Origin: Malachius bipustulatus
Lineage: Eukaryota > Arthropoda > Insecta > Coleoptera > Melyridae
DNA length: 64,000 nucleotides
Direction of reading: 5' to 3'
Assembly (NCBI GenBank): GCA_910589415.1
Contig: OU342631.1
Span: 6,820,001-6,884,000 of the forward strand
This document shows, one piece after another, positions 47,561-58,048 of this stretch. Under the pieces are notes generated by a model. It had not been told where the DNA came from and ran no database searches. It saw nothing but the letters and a program-made list of their open reading frames with translations. Position 1 is the first letter of the stretch; the number at the start of each line of letters is the position of its first letter. The position numbers and the translations under genes were made by a program.

Positions 47561-48405
47561 CCGGGTGGGCATTTAAGAATGAACAGCGGCCATATCTTGG
47601 GAAATATTGATCCTACAGTTTCAAAATGAAAATTTTCCTGACATAAGTGACTATGCGAAATGCAATGAAAATATTTTCAAGATGATCGCACTTCCGGAAA
47701 TACCGGAAGTTGACACCTACTTCGTTATTTTAACGGGGACACCCTGTAAAATATTATATTTTTTAAATGTCTGAAGAAATCGAATACAGGTGGTTTTCAC
47801 CACTGGAATTTAGATTGAGCGGTTTATGAGTTATAAATCGCAATTTTCCAACTTCAAAGCAGTGTAGAACTAGAACGGCTCAAGATATCTAAAAACGGTT
47901 TACATGTCCCTATCTTAACTTTTTACAAGGTATTATATTATGTAGTTTAGATTTTTCTACAGGGTGATGAAAAATCTGTTAATTTTCATCACCCTGTATA
48001 AAAATTCAAACCACATGGTATGATACCTTGTAAAAAGTTAAGATAGGGACATGTAAGCCGTTTTTAGATATATTGAGCCGTTCTAGTTCTACACTGCTTT
48101 GAAGTTGGAAAATTGCGATTTTCACTTGTTTATAACTCATAAACCGCTCAATCTAAATTCCAGTGGTGAAAACCACCTGTATTCGATTTCTTCAGACATT
48201 TAAAAAATATAATATTTTACAGGGTGTCCCCATTAAAATAACGAAGTAGGTGTCAACTTCCGGTATTTCCGGAAGTGCGACCATCTTGAAAATATTTTCA
48301 TTGCATTTTGCATAGTCACTTATGTCAGGAAAATTTTCATTTTGAAACTGTAGGATCAATATTTTTCAAGATATGGCCGCTGTTCATTCTTAAATGCCCA
48401 CCGGG
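47561..48405. mobile_element. 845-bp near-perfect palindromic element (CCGGGTGGGC ends)
   Basis: CCGGGTGGGCATTTAAGAAT is mirrored at the right end, with TA at 47559-47560 and 48406-48407. The arms of about 400 bp are almost exact complements (shared CAGCGGCCATATCTTG, CCGGAAATACCGGAAGTTGA, CGGCTCAA). Interior half-sites CACCCTG at 47740 and CAGGGTG at 48220 face each other. At the centre lies a 37-bp micro-palindrome, 47960-47996. Transcripts would fold into a long hairpin. Confidence 0.88.
47960..47996. repeat. 37-bp CAGGGTGATGA...TCATCACCCTG micro-palindrome
   Basis: A TA-flanked perfect 11-bp inverted repeat around a 15-bp AT-rich spacer, placed at the centre of the 47561-48405 palindrome. 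Similar remnant at 56165-56179 in a related element. Confidence 0.75.
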
Positions 48406-48739
48406 TACTTACAGTTGTTTTACAAACTTCCCAATTTAAACACCAAGTGTAAAAAGCAATCTTATTTTTTCTTCTCAGACAATCTAACATTTCAAAAATA
48501 TAAGAGCATTCCATTAAAAAGAACATAACGTCATATGCCACTTCAAAATGGGACACATTGTATGTGTATTCAAAATAGTTTTAGATTATAGCCATTGTAA
48601 TCCAACCTTGAATTTGCCAAATTTTTTTTGAAAAGATCCATCGGTTAGCCTACATAGACTTGAATGAGCTGGAACACTCTGTATAATGTTATTATTTCTA
48701 ATAAAAATCATAATGACAAACGGTAGGTATAGTAGTACC

Positions 48740-49778
48740 CTTAGACCATTTACACAGATAGACACGCCCTGCCCGTCTCAGTCCGCACCACTCAGTGAAG
48801 CCAACATCTGCCAGCTCGGGCGGCGAGTGCGTGACGTCACAGTGGGGCATTTCCTTGACATTTCGCGCGTTTTTCACATATGTCAAGTACCAAACAGCTA
48901 TAAATCAACAGCAATAAATAAATAAATATGGTTCGTTCCTGTTGTGCATATAACTGTACTGAGCGATATAAAAAGGGTAGTGATATTATCATTTCACAGG
49001 TAAGAGATTTATAAAGAGAAGTAAACTTACTTACCACTTACCTATAATAGGGCCAGTGATTTAGTGCTTGTGAACATGTACTAGAAAAATGTGTGTAGCT
49101 TTATTTATTAAAAAATTACTTGTATTTGGTACATATCTATAGGGGTAGGTATATCTTGGACATGTTTTAATTTCAGTTTTCCGAACGACGCAGATCTTCA
49201 AAAGAAATGGATTATCTCATTGCGGCGAGAAAATTTCAAACCAAGCAAACATTCCAAAATTTGCTCTAAACATTTTACGGTCGATTCATTTGATACAAGT
49301 CCTTGGAGTTCAAGAAAGTGTTTGAAAAAGGATGCTTTTCTCACAAATTTAAAATTTCAACATCATTTAATCAGGGAACAAAAAACAAGAAAGCCACCAC
49401 CAGTAAGAATAAGTGAAGTAAATCAAACTCCTGCAGTGAGGTAAACCGAAAGTTACTTATTTGTAGAGCACTTTCGACAATACTTATCTAAGGATATGAT
49501 TAACAATTTTTTTTGTTCCGAGACAAAAAATCATTCTAAAGCACCATATGTAATTTTGCGTTCTAATAATGTTGTGTCGAACATGTAAACATTTTTGTCT
49601 ACAATAAATAGCTTGATCAGTAAATTACGTGTTTAAATTAACTGAAATGAAACATAAGTTATAGAACGCCGCTGCGCGCTCTTAGCAGATGATGCAACAC
49701 TCTGACGTCACAGCACACGTACATGATTGCTTCAGCTCGGAGAGTTAGCGGCGCGTCTATCTATGTAAATGGTCTAAG
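48740..49778 (+). mobile_element. P-superfamily transposon, internally deleted, with THAP exons
   Basis: Inverted ends CTTAGACCATTTACA(C/T)AGATAGAC match over about 30 bp. The 8-bp duplication GTAGTACC flanks them exactly (48732-48739 and 49779-49786). Eight-base duplication plus a THAP-domain coding region is diagnostic of the P-element superfamily. The length of 1039 bp is far below that of a complete P element, and no RNase H-like catalytic part is present, so this is a deletion derivative. The palindrome TGACGTCA occurs 92 bp from the left end (48832) and 68 bp from the right end (49703), and CAGCTCGG occurs near both ends in the same orientation. Both may be subterminal binding sites. 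Confidence 0.88.
48928..49444 (+). pseudogene. THAP-domain N-terminus of P-type transposase, two exons, one-base lesion
   Basis: The product would bind DNA through a C2CH zinc-dependent THAP finger and direct P-type transposase to element ends. Exon 1 (48928-48999) starts MVRSCCAYNC, with the first two zinc-ligand Cys, and ends at a good donor CAG/GTAAGA. An intron of 177 bp ends TTTTAATTTCAG at 49176. Exon 2 gives FPNDADLQKKWIISLRREN, then the CSKHF pair (third Cys and His), and CLKKDAFLTNLKF in place of the AVPTIF box, ending at TAA 49442-49444. Joining the exons leaves the FPND frame out by one. Within exon 1 the expected SFH text is readable only in the other frame, so one extra base between 48985 and 48991 has disrupted it. 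Truncated THAP proteins act as repressors in some P-element systems; whether this one ever did is unknown. Confidence 0.82.
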
Positions 49779-49810
49779 GTAGTACCTACTTATGGCCTAC
49801 GTTCTCAATA

Positions 49811-49885
49811 GGTGACTGTGATCTAGTGAATAGTTCCTATACTCTTGTCCGAAGGGACCGGGATTCAAAATCCGATAGAGCGATG
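49811..49885 (+). repeat. tRNA-like SINE head
   Basis: GTGATCTAGTGAATAG (49818-49833) resembles RNA polymerase III box A, and GGGATTCAAAATCC (49860-49873) resembles box B with one extra base, at tRNA-like spacing. The intervening ACTCTTGTCCGAAGGGACC looks like an anticodon-arm and variable region. It does not fold into an intact tRNA, so a SINE head is the better call. It begins just right of the P-type element. Confidence 0.45.
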
Positions 49886-50164
49886 ATAAGCTTTTCTCTT
49901 CCATACAAAATATTTCCAAATAATGAAATGAATTGTGATAATCAGTAATAGAGTGCCAAGACTCAAGCCATTGCTATAGCAACATATGAACCAGTAGAAT
50001 TATCGATAAATTTATCCATTTGCATTCTGCCTCTTCCTTTCTCGGTACAAAATATCCGATAGCAAACACCGATAAATCAAATTGGTTTAATAACGTACCT
50101 ATGACTGGAATTGTCAAAAAAATATACATATACTTCTTCATTTGACATTCATTCCACCGTTGTA

Positions 50165-50815
50165 AAATTGCCACCCCAAATTATGACACGAGTTCTGAGT
50201 TCTTTTAGTTAAGGTATCTGAGAGGGGTGCATTAATAATAGTTTCCAAATCCAAATAATTTTTTTTTCACGAAAAAAGTGTGCTAAGTTCGTGCCCCACC
50301 CCAAATTGATAGTGCAATAGTTCCCGGTGCTTTCAGTTCTTAAACAATAGTTCGAGAGTTCCTGCTACAAATTTTTAGTTCTTCAGAAATAAAGTCAATA
50401 TTATACAGGCACGGACGAAAATCGACAATCGACAAAGTGCTGAAACACTCTTTTTACAACGTGTGTCACACAAGATTTTTTATTAAATGGTCAAGAAGCA
50501 ACAGTTTATGTCTATGTCGCCAAGAAATATAGATTTATGATCTTTAAAGATTGGTATTTTATATTGTCAAAGTGTAAGTATCATGAAGATTTATGAAAAC
50601 TTGCTTTTAATAATTGTCATTTATGTCTCTTTTAGGCGCTTATGCCCAAAATAATTTCATTTCAAAACTAAAATGACAATCAAAATGGCAACTTAATAAA
50701 AAGAATTAACAAAAAAAAAAACAATTTTTATGCAAATAGAAGCGAAGTTACCATACGAGTACCGACGACATTCGGTTACATTAAATGTCACAAAACACAT
50801 GCCTCGCATAAAAAA
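50165..50815. repeat. Interspersed repeat (AGTTCTGCAAAAA family), copy 2
   Basis: It aligns in order with 26840-27210: GAGAGGGGTGCA, GCCCCACCCCAAATTGA, GTGCAATAGTTCCC, GAGAGTTCCTGCTACAAAT, then GGTTACATTAAATGTCA and AACACATGCCTC. The middle part, about 50400-50730, is absent from copy 1 and partly resembles 37450-37560. Its left border is unclear. Confidence 0.6.
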
Positions 50816-50823
50816 CATAAATA

Positions 50824-51594
50824 CAGGGTGATTCAAAATTCAGTGCAAATATTTTAATGGCGTATTTACCAGCCAAAAATAAGAAAATTTTTTCATATAA
50901 TCGTATGTCCTAGCTTGCTTTGTTTTCTAGATACAGGGGGTAAAATTTTGAAGGAAAAAATCGATTTTTATCAATTTCTCAAAAACCTCTCACCGATTTA
51001 AATAAAATTTTATAGGCTTATTTGTTGTCATAATCATAAGGGCCTTCCTTTGATGGGAATAACATGAATTTAATAATTCCAGTGGCGTCTCAGGAGGCTA
51101 CCTGAATTAAATTAAATGAATCTCAGTAATCGATGTGAATTTATTACTTGTTTTAATAGGGCCTGGCAAAGATTTTGATTTTTTTCTTGGAAACAAAGCT
51201 AGATACGAGTAAAGCTCAGGAGACAAGAAAGTTACATTATTGACCGCTTAATCTAAAAAAAATATAAATTGTCAAAAGAGCAGTGGCGTACCATAATTTT
51301 ACCTACAAGTTTCAAGTAGGTAGCCCCCTGAGACGCCACTGGAATTAAGAAATTTATGCTATTCCCATCAAAGGAAGTTCCTTATAACGACAAGTAAGCC
51401 TACCAAATTTTATTTAAATCGGCTGAAAGGTTTTTGAGTAATTAATAAAAAATCGGTTTTTTTTTTTCAAAATTTTACACCCTGTATCTAGAAAACGAAG
51501 CAAGTTAGGACATACGATTATATGAAAAAAATTTCTTATTTTTGGCTGGTAAATACGCCATTAAAATATTTGCACTGAATTTTGAATCACCCTG
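50824..51594. mobile_element. 771-bp fold-back MITE (CAGGGTGATTCAAAATTCAG ends)
   Basis: Perfect terminal similarity CAGGGTGATTCAAAATTCAG, TA on both sides, arms of over 200 bp with shared TAAATACGCCATTAAAATAT and CCTGAGACGCCACTGG-type words in opposite orientation. Secondary half-sites ATACAGGGGGTAAAATTTTG and its counterpart lie about 110 bp in from each end. Non-coding. Confidence 0.88.
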
Positions 51595-51622
51595 TATAGT
51601 TCAAACTTCTGCATCAAGTGTA

Positions 51623-54334
51623 CAGGGTGGGCCAATAAGCGAGGTAAGCGGCTGTATCTCAGAAACTAATAATCGTAGAGAGTTGCGGTAAAAAATTTTA
51701 TAGGTTAAGTGGGCAAGGGAAAATGCTGGAAATTATTTTCAAGTTTCCAAGATGGCTGCCAGAGGGCGTTTGCACCATCTTGAATTACATAAAGTTACGT
51801 TTCTTGTGATTTTACTCAATGAATGTAACAAAAAAGTATTTGCGTTTTAATGTTATCTTAAAGGCTAACATTTTTTATAGAAACAATTTTTCTCTATCTT
51901 TCGAAATAAAGTGGTGGGGGGTATTTGAATGTTGTTTTAAACAAATGCCTGTAACTTCGAAACGGCTTCAATGATTTGGATAAATTTGGTATAATTGGAA
52001 AGAGCATTGCTTGGGCTTTTAGGTTTCTTGTGACAATGGCAGTTGTGACCTACACGACCGCCGATAGAGGGCGTTATCCGACATTATAACCAACATATTG
52101 GATTTTCTCAAAAAATTTAAATGCGATGATATGACTTTTTTTAGACTAGAAAATAGACAAATGATCAACCAATAAGCTTGCGCAAACCGCATCTTAATAT
52201 CTTTTTCCTAACTCAAATTATTAAAAAAATACCAAACCAAGAAAATTCATATATCCCCATTTAAAAATGCATCGGTCGCTTTCGATAAGAAGACAAGTAG
52301 TAGGCCATGGAAATAAAATACAAACTCCTAACTTAAATATTGGCAAGTAACGTCAAACTTCTGTCACACACGCAGCCCACTATTATTGTTGATTGCATAT
52401 AATTTGAGTACTTTTTAATCAAAATGCTTCTCACAAAATTAAATAATGAAGCCGTTGACATGATTGCGATTTATTTTGAGTGTTTTCAAAATGTAGCTAT
52501 AGCTGCAAGACAGTACGCGGCACGGTATCCAGATCGCCTTCATTACGGGAGAAGAATGTTTCCGCGCTTGGTACAGCGATTACGCGATACCTACTAGAAG
52601 TTTTCGTTGTGCTAAACGTCGCAGGCGTCGCAATGGAAGGACCGAAGAAAATGTTATCAATGTCTTGGCTTACATAGAATTTTATAGACATGTAGAAACT
52701 AGAACATTGTCTCTAGACTTGGGAATTTGTTGCACGGACAACTGTTAGAAATATTTTGAAAGTATATAGGTGAATAATTTTATCTTATTCCAAGTATCTT
52801 AGCACATACCCTCAAATACAAATTCAGTGTTATTCTGGTTTTATTATTTTTTACTACTGATTATGTTGTTTTCTACTTTTATATTACATCCTTACCACAT
52901 AGTCTTGCACCAGGCGCTAAATAAACAAGACTTCGGTAATAGATTAAATTATTGTCATAATGGATGCTAGGCATACTTGAGGAAAACGGAAATTTCTTAA
53001 AGGAAATTCTCTGGATCGACGAGGCTACCTTAAATAGTGATGGTAGAGTAAACCTTCATAATATGCATTATTATGGTCCGCTGAAAATCAACGTTGGTTA
53101 AGAGAGAGAAGTGCAGCAGCAGGGACGCTGGAGCCTAAATGTGTGGTGCGGTATCATTGGGGACAGAATTATTGAACTTTACTTTTTTGATCAAGCTGTA
53201 ACTGGTAACCGCTTCTTAGAGTTTTTGATCAACGACTTGCCAATTTTGTTGGAAGATGTGCCACTCGAAACTAGGAGAACTATGCTTCTGCTATTAGATG
53301 GTTGTCCGGCACATTATTCAATTAATGTCCGAAACCATATTTACTGGATCTTTCGAGAACGCTGGATAGGAAGGGGAAGCCGATTTCCTTGTCCGGCAAA
53401 ATCTCCCGACTTGACATGTCTTGATTTTTACTTCTGGGGACGCTTAAAAGACATTGTTTTTCAAACTCCACCAACAACACGAATGGATATGGAAAACAGA
53501 ATTCGAAACTCAAAACTATCAGCGGCAGAAATCGAGGCTGCGGTTCTGCTGACTCAAGAAAGACTGGAACAATGTGTGGAATATGACGGAAGGCAATTTA
53601 AAAGGAAAATCGTTACGAAAACGCGTGAGGAGTTTGGCTTTTGTTTCCATGGCCTACTAATTGCCTTCTTATCGAAAGCGACCGATGCATTTTTAAGTGG
53701 GGATATATGAATTTTCTTGGTTTGGTATTTTTTTAATAATTTGAGTTAGGAAAAAGATATTAAGATGCGGTTTGCGCAAGCTTATTGGTTGATCATTTGT
53801 CTATTTTCTAGTCTAAAAAAAGTCATATCATCGCATTTAAATTTTTTGAGAAAATTCAATATTTTGGTTATAATGTCGGATAACGCCCTCTATCGGCGGC
53901 CGTGTAGGTCACAACTGTCATTGTCACAAGAAACCTAAAAGCCCAAGAAATGCTCTTTCCAATTATACCAAATTTATCCAAATCATTGAAGCCGTTTCGA
54001 AGTTACAGGCATTTGTTTAAAACAACATTCAAATACCCCCCACCACTTTATTTCGAAAGATAGAGAAAAATTGTTTCTATAAAAAATGTTAAACTTTGAG
54101 ATAACATTAAAACGCAAATACTTTTTTGTTACATTCATTGGGGAAAATCACAAGAAACGTAACTTTATGTCATTCAAGATGGTGCAAACGCCCTCTGGCA
54201 GCCATCTTGGAAACTTGAAAATAATTTCCAGCATTTTCCCTTGCCCACTTAACCTATAAAATTTTTTACCGTAACTCTCTACGATCATTAGTTTCTGAGA
54301 TACAGCCGCTTACCTCGCTTAATGGCCCACCCTG
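51623..54334 (+). mobile_element. DUF4817-type DNA transposon with about 690-bp TIRs, best preserved copy
   Basis: CAGGGTGGGCCAATAAGCGA is exactly mirrored by the right end apart from small changes (TCGCTTAATGGCCCACCCTG), with TA on both sides. The inverted arms run 51623-52315 and 53645-54334 and are highly similar (shared AACGCCCTCTATCGGCG-type and ATGCATCGGTCGCTTTCGAT words). Between and partly inside them lies the transposase gene on the plus strand, whose last 22 codons are within the right arm. This is a plausible recently active family. Confidence 0.92.
52424..53710 (+). pseudogene. DUF4817/DDE_3 transposase, disrupted 5' half, long intact 3' frame
   Basis: Cut-and-paste transposase. 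The ATG at 52424 opens a DUF4817 helix-turn-helix domain, MLLTKLNNEAVDMIAIYFEC then NVAIAARQYAARYPDRLHYG and RLVQRLRDT. A short insertion near 52590 then breaks the frame, which resumes as SFRCAKRRRRRNGRTEENV. Around 52770-52880 a non-matching AT-rich stretch may be an intron or insertion. HPYHIVLHQALNKQDFGNRL follows, then after another shift ILWIDEATLNSDGRVN (first Asp, near 53016). A stop near 53100 precedes the 199-codon frame 53111-53710, which contains SLNVWCGIIGDRIIELYFFD, LLLLDGCPAHYS (second Asp) and PAKSPDLTCLDFYFWGRLK (third). All catalytic residues are visible. At least three lesions separate the domains, so this copy is probably inactive but young. The C-terminal HGLLIAFLSKATDAFLSGDI is encoded by the right TIR. 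Confidence 0.9.
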
Positions 54335-54336
54335 TA

Positions 54337-55855
54337 CATACAGAAACGTATTCAAACGATTGCACCTAATTTTCATCAGACTAGTCCGGACTGAGTCCTG
54401 ACAGTAGGTGTGCGAATTTTATGCCCTTGACTGGAGTAATTCGAGTTCTTGACTAGCATGTTGGACTCGTAGGTACTGACTATTTGTACAGGATTATCAA
54501 TTTCCATACATTGATAATTAAAAAGCGTTAAAAGAACTGCGGAAAACAGTATTTTTAGGAAATAAAAGAATTTTCTACCAAAAAGGGGTTCTAACTTTGC
54601 GCTACATTTTTGATTAATTAGGCAACAGTTCTTAGGGACTCTCTGTTCGAAAATGTGAGTTTATCGTGAATAATTATAGTTCTGCAAAAATGAAGTTACT
54701 ATAGCGATTCAAGATTTTGTACCGGTCCGGTCCCAATTACCACCTTAACGACGCTAGCCAAATCGCCAGAAGTGACCCAGCAGCTGCAGTTTTTCTCATT
54801 CCATTAACTAACAGTGCACGGAGAACTGCTCATGGAACTCGAAACTCGTCAGTGACGTCAGTGGTGGAAATCCAACGAGTTCAGCTCTTCAAGTCAGTTT
54901 CCCAGCATCTTATGCTACTCTATCGGCCTGAAAGGTGCTAATAAGCTAGGAAAATCAGTAGCACCTGTTTCTATTTCAGATGTATTGTAGAGTTCAGTAC
55001 GGCTGTAAAAATACTTACCACCATTTTTTTTTATTAGTTTTTTAAATATTTTTTAATTTTTTTTATCTGTGGAACATATTATGTGGAATTAGCATGCCCC
55101 TTTAAAAAATCAATATCAAGCGATCCTAATCCAATTCTTCTTGAAAATAATTATCACATCGCAAACCTTTCTTTAGCCCGGTACTATTCAGTCGGTGTAA
55201 CACGACTTCGATTATATCACGGCTGCTCACGGAACGTTTTCCGAAAATTGCCGGGAAAATTTCACCATTCTTGACTTGTGATAGTAGCTCATTAGCAGAG
55301 TACAAGTAGGTACTTACATTCTATTTTTAATTTTTATGCCATAATAATTATACACAAAGTCGAAAGGAATTTAAAGGTCAACTGCAGAATTGAGTGCTAC
55401 TTCCTTTATCAACTTGACCATATTATTGTTTCAACCCAAAACATATTTTAAATTTTTGAGTAATAAATGAATTAAACATAAAATATAAGGGCACATTGAA
55501 AACATCAAGACTACTAAATCCTAATTGAAAACATGCTGAAAATCTACAAGTAAAAACAAAAGCTAACTTAACTCGAGAAATTATGAGAATGTGGCTGTTT
55601 TCGTTATGTAAGATGTTATGCATATTCAAACAGCACTCGTGGGAGACTTACAATACGTTTCAATATTGACAGAATAAGTGGTAAGGGAGGAGATAAGCTT
55701 TTCCGTAATACTGATGTTTTTCCGAGATAAGACCACCTGAGTGTATATCTGAGTACCTATATTTATTTGAGCTTCGATGGTCAAAAATCAACTTAAGATC
55801 AAGAATTAAGAAATGAATTCTAGAATATGAATATTCTTCGCTACCCTCTGTTTTG
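54337..55855. other. No intact gene; partial copy 3 of the AGTTCTGCAAAAA repeat
   Basis: At about 54580-54710 the words AAAAGGGGTTCTAAC, CAACAGTTCTTAGGGA and ATAGTTCTGCAAAAATGAA match the repeat at 26945-27110. 54720-54960 is more GC-rich with a 74-codon frame that I do not recognise. The rest is AT-rich without features. Confidence 0.45.
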
Positions 55856-56251
55856 TACCGGGTGGCCATTTAAGCGAGGTATAAGCGGAATTAATTTTAG
55901 GACTAGTGGTCCTAGAACCTCAAAAACAAAATCCTTCAGACAAATTCTTGATCATGAGGAAATCCTGAAAATTATATTTAATTGTATTCAAGGTGCCGCA
56001 CCTTCCGCCAATACCGGAAGTTGACATCTACTTCGTTATTTTAATGGAAACACCTGCATATTATTATATTTTTGAATTGTCTTAGGAAGTCCGTAAAACG
56101 GACTACATGTCCCTACTTTAACTTTTCACATGGTATCCTGCTACTATGGGTTTAAATTTTAATACAGGTGATCACTCTGTATTAAAATTTACCCCACATA
56201 GTAGGACGCCATGTGAAAAGTTAAGATAGGGAGAACGTTCTCGTTTTACCC

Positions 56252-56982
56252 CAGGGATGGGCCTGTAAGCAATTAAATGTAAACAATTAAATTATTTACA
56301 CACTCAATATTCATTCACTCAAGAAACTTGACAATGTATAGTCGACCAAGAGATATAACGAAAAAATCTAATTGTTAAACTGTCATATTTTATTACTTCA
56401 ACAATATTTCAATAATCCAAAAATTGATAAAATGACAGAAGTCGTTTCGTTATATCTCTGGTCCAACTATACCTAGGTAAACAATTAAGTTTACTTTGAA
56501 ATACAGTTATGAAAGCTTAGATTTGAAAATTTATCTATCACCTACTAGTGTTCCACGTTCACTGATTGATTTGAATAAAGTTATTAATAAACTAACTAAT
56601 AAAATGATTTATTACTGGTTTAGATTTTTATAATAATTGGCTTCATTTGGCTTTGCTATTTAACTTCTTCCTACTTCTACGCATCTTCTTCCTTCTGCTT
56701 TGTAATAAAACTAAACTATCTTCTCAATCTTGTGCATTTAAACCAAACACCAAACCTCAATAAACCAAGCTTGTGTACATTTGACATGTGAAACTTTTCA
56801 CAGCAATGACATCACTGACAGCAGTGACAGCGACAGATGACACCATTGTTTAATTTATTTAAAATTATTTACATTGCTTATAAACTTATTCTCAACATTG
56901 TTTACTATTCTTTACATTGTTTACGTATTCTTTACATGAAAAGCGTAAATAATACTTCTTTACACGTAAACGCCCATCCCTG
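56252..56982. mobile_element. hAT-like non-autonomous element (731 bp)
   Basis: Ends CAGGGATGGGC and GCCCATCCCTG fit the hAT consensus CAGNGNTGGNC. The flanking octamers TTTTACCC (56244-56251) and ATTTATCC (56983-56990) agree at six of eight positions, consistent with an 8-bp duplication that has diverged. GTAAA/TTTAC words are crowded near both ends (for example TTTACATTGTTTAC, ACACGTAAACGCC), like the subterminal transposase-binding motifs of hAT elements. No coding. Confidence 0.78.
56339..56469. mobile_element. 131-bp MITE nested in the hAT element
   Basis: TAGTCGACCAAGAGATATAA at the left and the complement of TAGTTGGACCAGAGATATAA at the right, with TA duplicated on each side (56337-56338 and 56470-56471). 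Non-coding, Tc1/mariner-like by TA target. Confidence 0.78.
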
Positions 56983-57065
56983 ATTTATCCTGCTTTGAAG
57001 TTCAAAAATTTCGATTTTCACTTAATCGATACTGCCGCTTACCTCGCTTAATTGGCCACCCGGTA

Positions 57066-57998
57066 TACAATATACATCTATAGTCCAGAAAATTTAACGA
57101 AGAAGACGAAACTTCAGGATATGTTGTTTTCACATTAGCCAGCTTCTCGTTAGCATTAGTCCATGGTCGGGTTTTTTGAGCAATGGGAAAGTTGCCAAGA
57201 AAGATGTCTTATGGCTCTTTCTTACAATTTCTTACAAATAATGACAAAAATTTAACAAAAAACTCGATCCAAAAAAACCCGCCTCCTTTGGTGAAGTGAA
57301 ATCACCAGGAATTCGCTTTTAGGGATAGTTTAGAAATGATCTGGATAAAGTCAAAAATATTATCATTGTCCTCAAGAACGGGAAATATAGTTTTGTAATT
57401 GGTTTTTGTATTGCGGAAATTGTCTTAGGAAAAAGTGTAATTTCTACCCCCGGAGATAAGTAACAGGTCTCGTGGTCAAAATGTGTAATTTATTATTGTA
57501 CTAGAAATCGAATTAAAAAAACCCTCTGGAACAAGTTTGCGCACGACTAAGAGGTAGAAAAACGAGAAAATAAAAAAAAAACGGACGATTTTTCGGTTTT
57601 TTGGGATAGTTCGATAGGAGAACATGAAAATGAACAACTCGCTCTCGAAAGCGGTTGAAGGGAACCATATTACTTGCAACTTGGTCAATAGATTTGGTCA
57701 ATAGATTTGGTCAATAGATTACCGTCTTGGAAAAAATCTGGTCTGGAGTGGCAAAGTTGATGAAACCCCACCAGGGTGTATCTTTCACTATATCGGGGCA
57801 ATCAGTTGGAGCATGTAAGGGAGAAAATGAGGGTTACCAAATTCAAGCGAATATGGAACGCAGAGCCCAGAAGACACACTTAGGTGTCGGTACCTAATGC
57901 TTTTAGATTATTTATTTTGATTATTTCGGCGTCATGCAGTAATGTGAAAAATTGTAGATAATTGATAAATAATTGATAAAAAGATTCTTTAATAAGTC
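57066..57998. other. No gene recognised; short tandem repeat at 57682-57720
   Basis: Three copies of TTGGTCAATAGATT (14-bp period) lie at 57682-57720. Otherwise AT-rich sequence without identifiable features. Confidence 0.5.
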
Positions 57999-58048
57999 AA
58001 AATATTACGAAGGCGTAGAAGCGCCACACGAGTTTTATTTTTAAAATT

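Larger units (their letters stand above)
47168..48681. mobile_element. Old 1.5-kb fold-back element, outer of a nest
   Basis: Decayed tips CAAGATGTCCCAGC and GCTGGAACACTCTG lie next to TA on both sides. The arms outside the inner element are inverted copies, for example ATTGTCTGAGAAG, AAATAAGATTG and GTTTAAATTG around 47370-47420 and 48425-48490. It was split by the younger element at 47561-48405. Confidence 0.75.
55858..57063. mobile_element. Fold-back element (CCGGGTGGCC ends) hosting a hAT MITE
   Basis: CCGGGTGGCCATTTAAGCGA is mirrored at the right by TCGCTTAATTGGCCACCCGG, with TA on both sides. Interior words (CCGGAAGTTGACATCTACTT, GAAAAGTTAAGATAGGGA) match the 47561-48405 element, while the terminal AGCGAGGTA-AGCGG also matches the 51623-54334 transposon. 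It is thus a mosaic of two families. The right arm was split by the hAT element. Confidence 0.8.

Noticed and set aside
48898..48905. TATAAAT as core promoter of the P-type transposase
   Set aside because: It lies only about 23 bp before the ATG, which would place the transcription start at or after the start codon.
49811..49885. A functional tRNA gene
   Set aside because: Box B carries an extra base and the acceptor and anticodon stems do not pair; a SINE head is more likely.
53322..53513. Minus-strand 63-codon frame
   Set aside because: Lies antisense to the well supported DDE_3 transposase frame at 53111-53710 and has no motif of its own.
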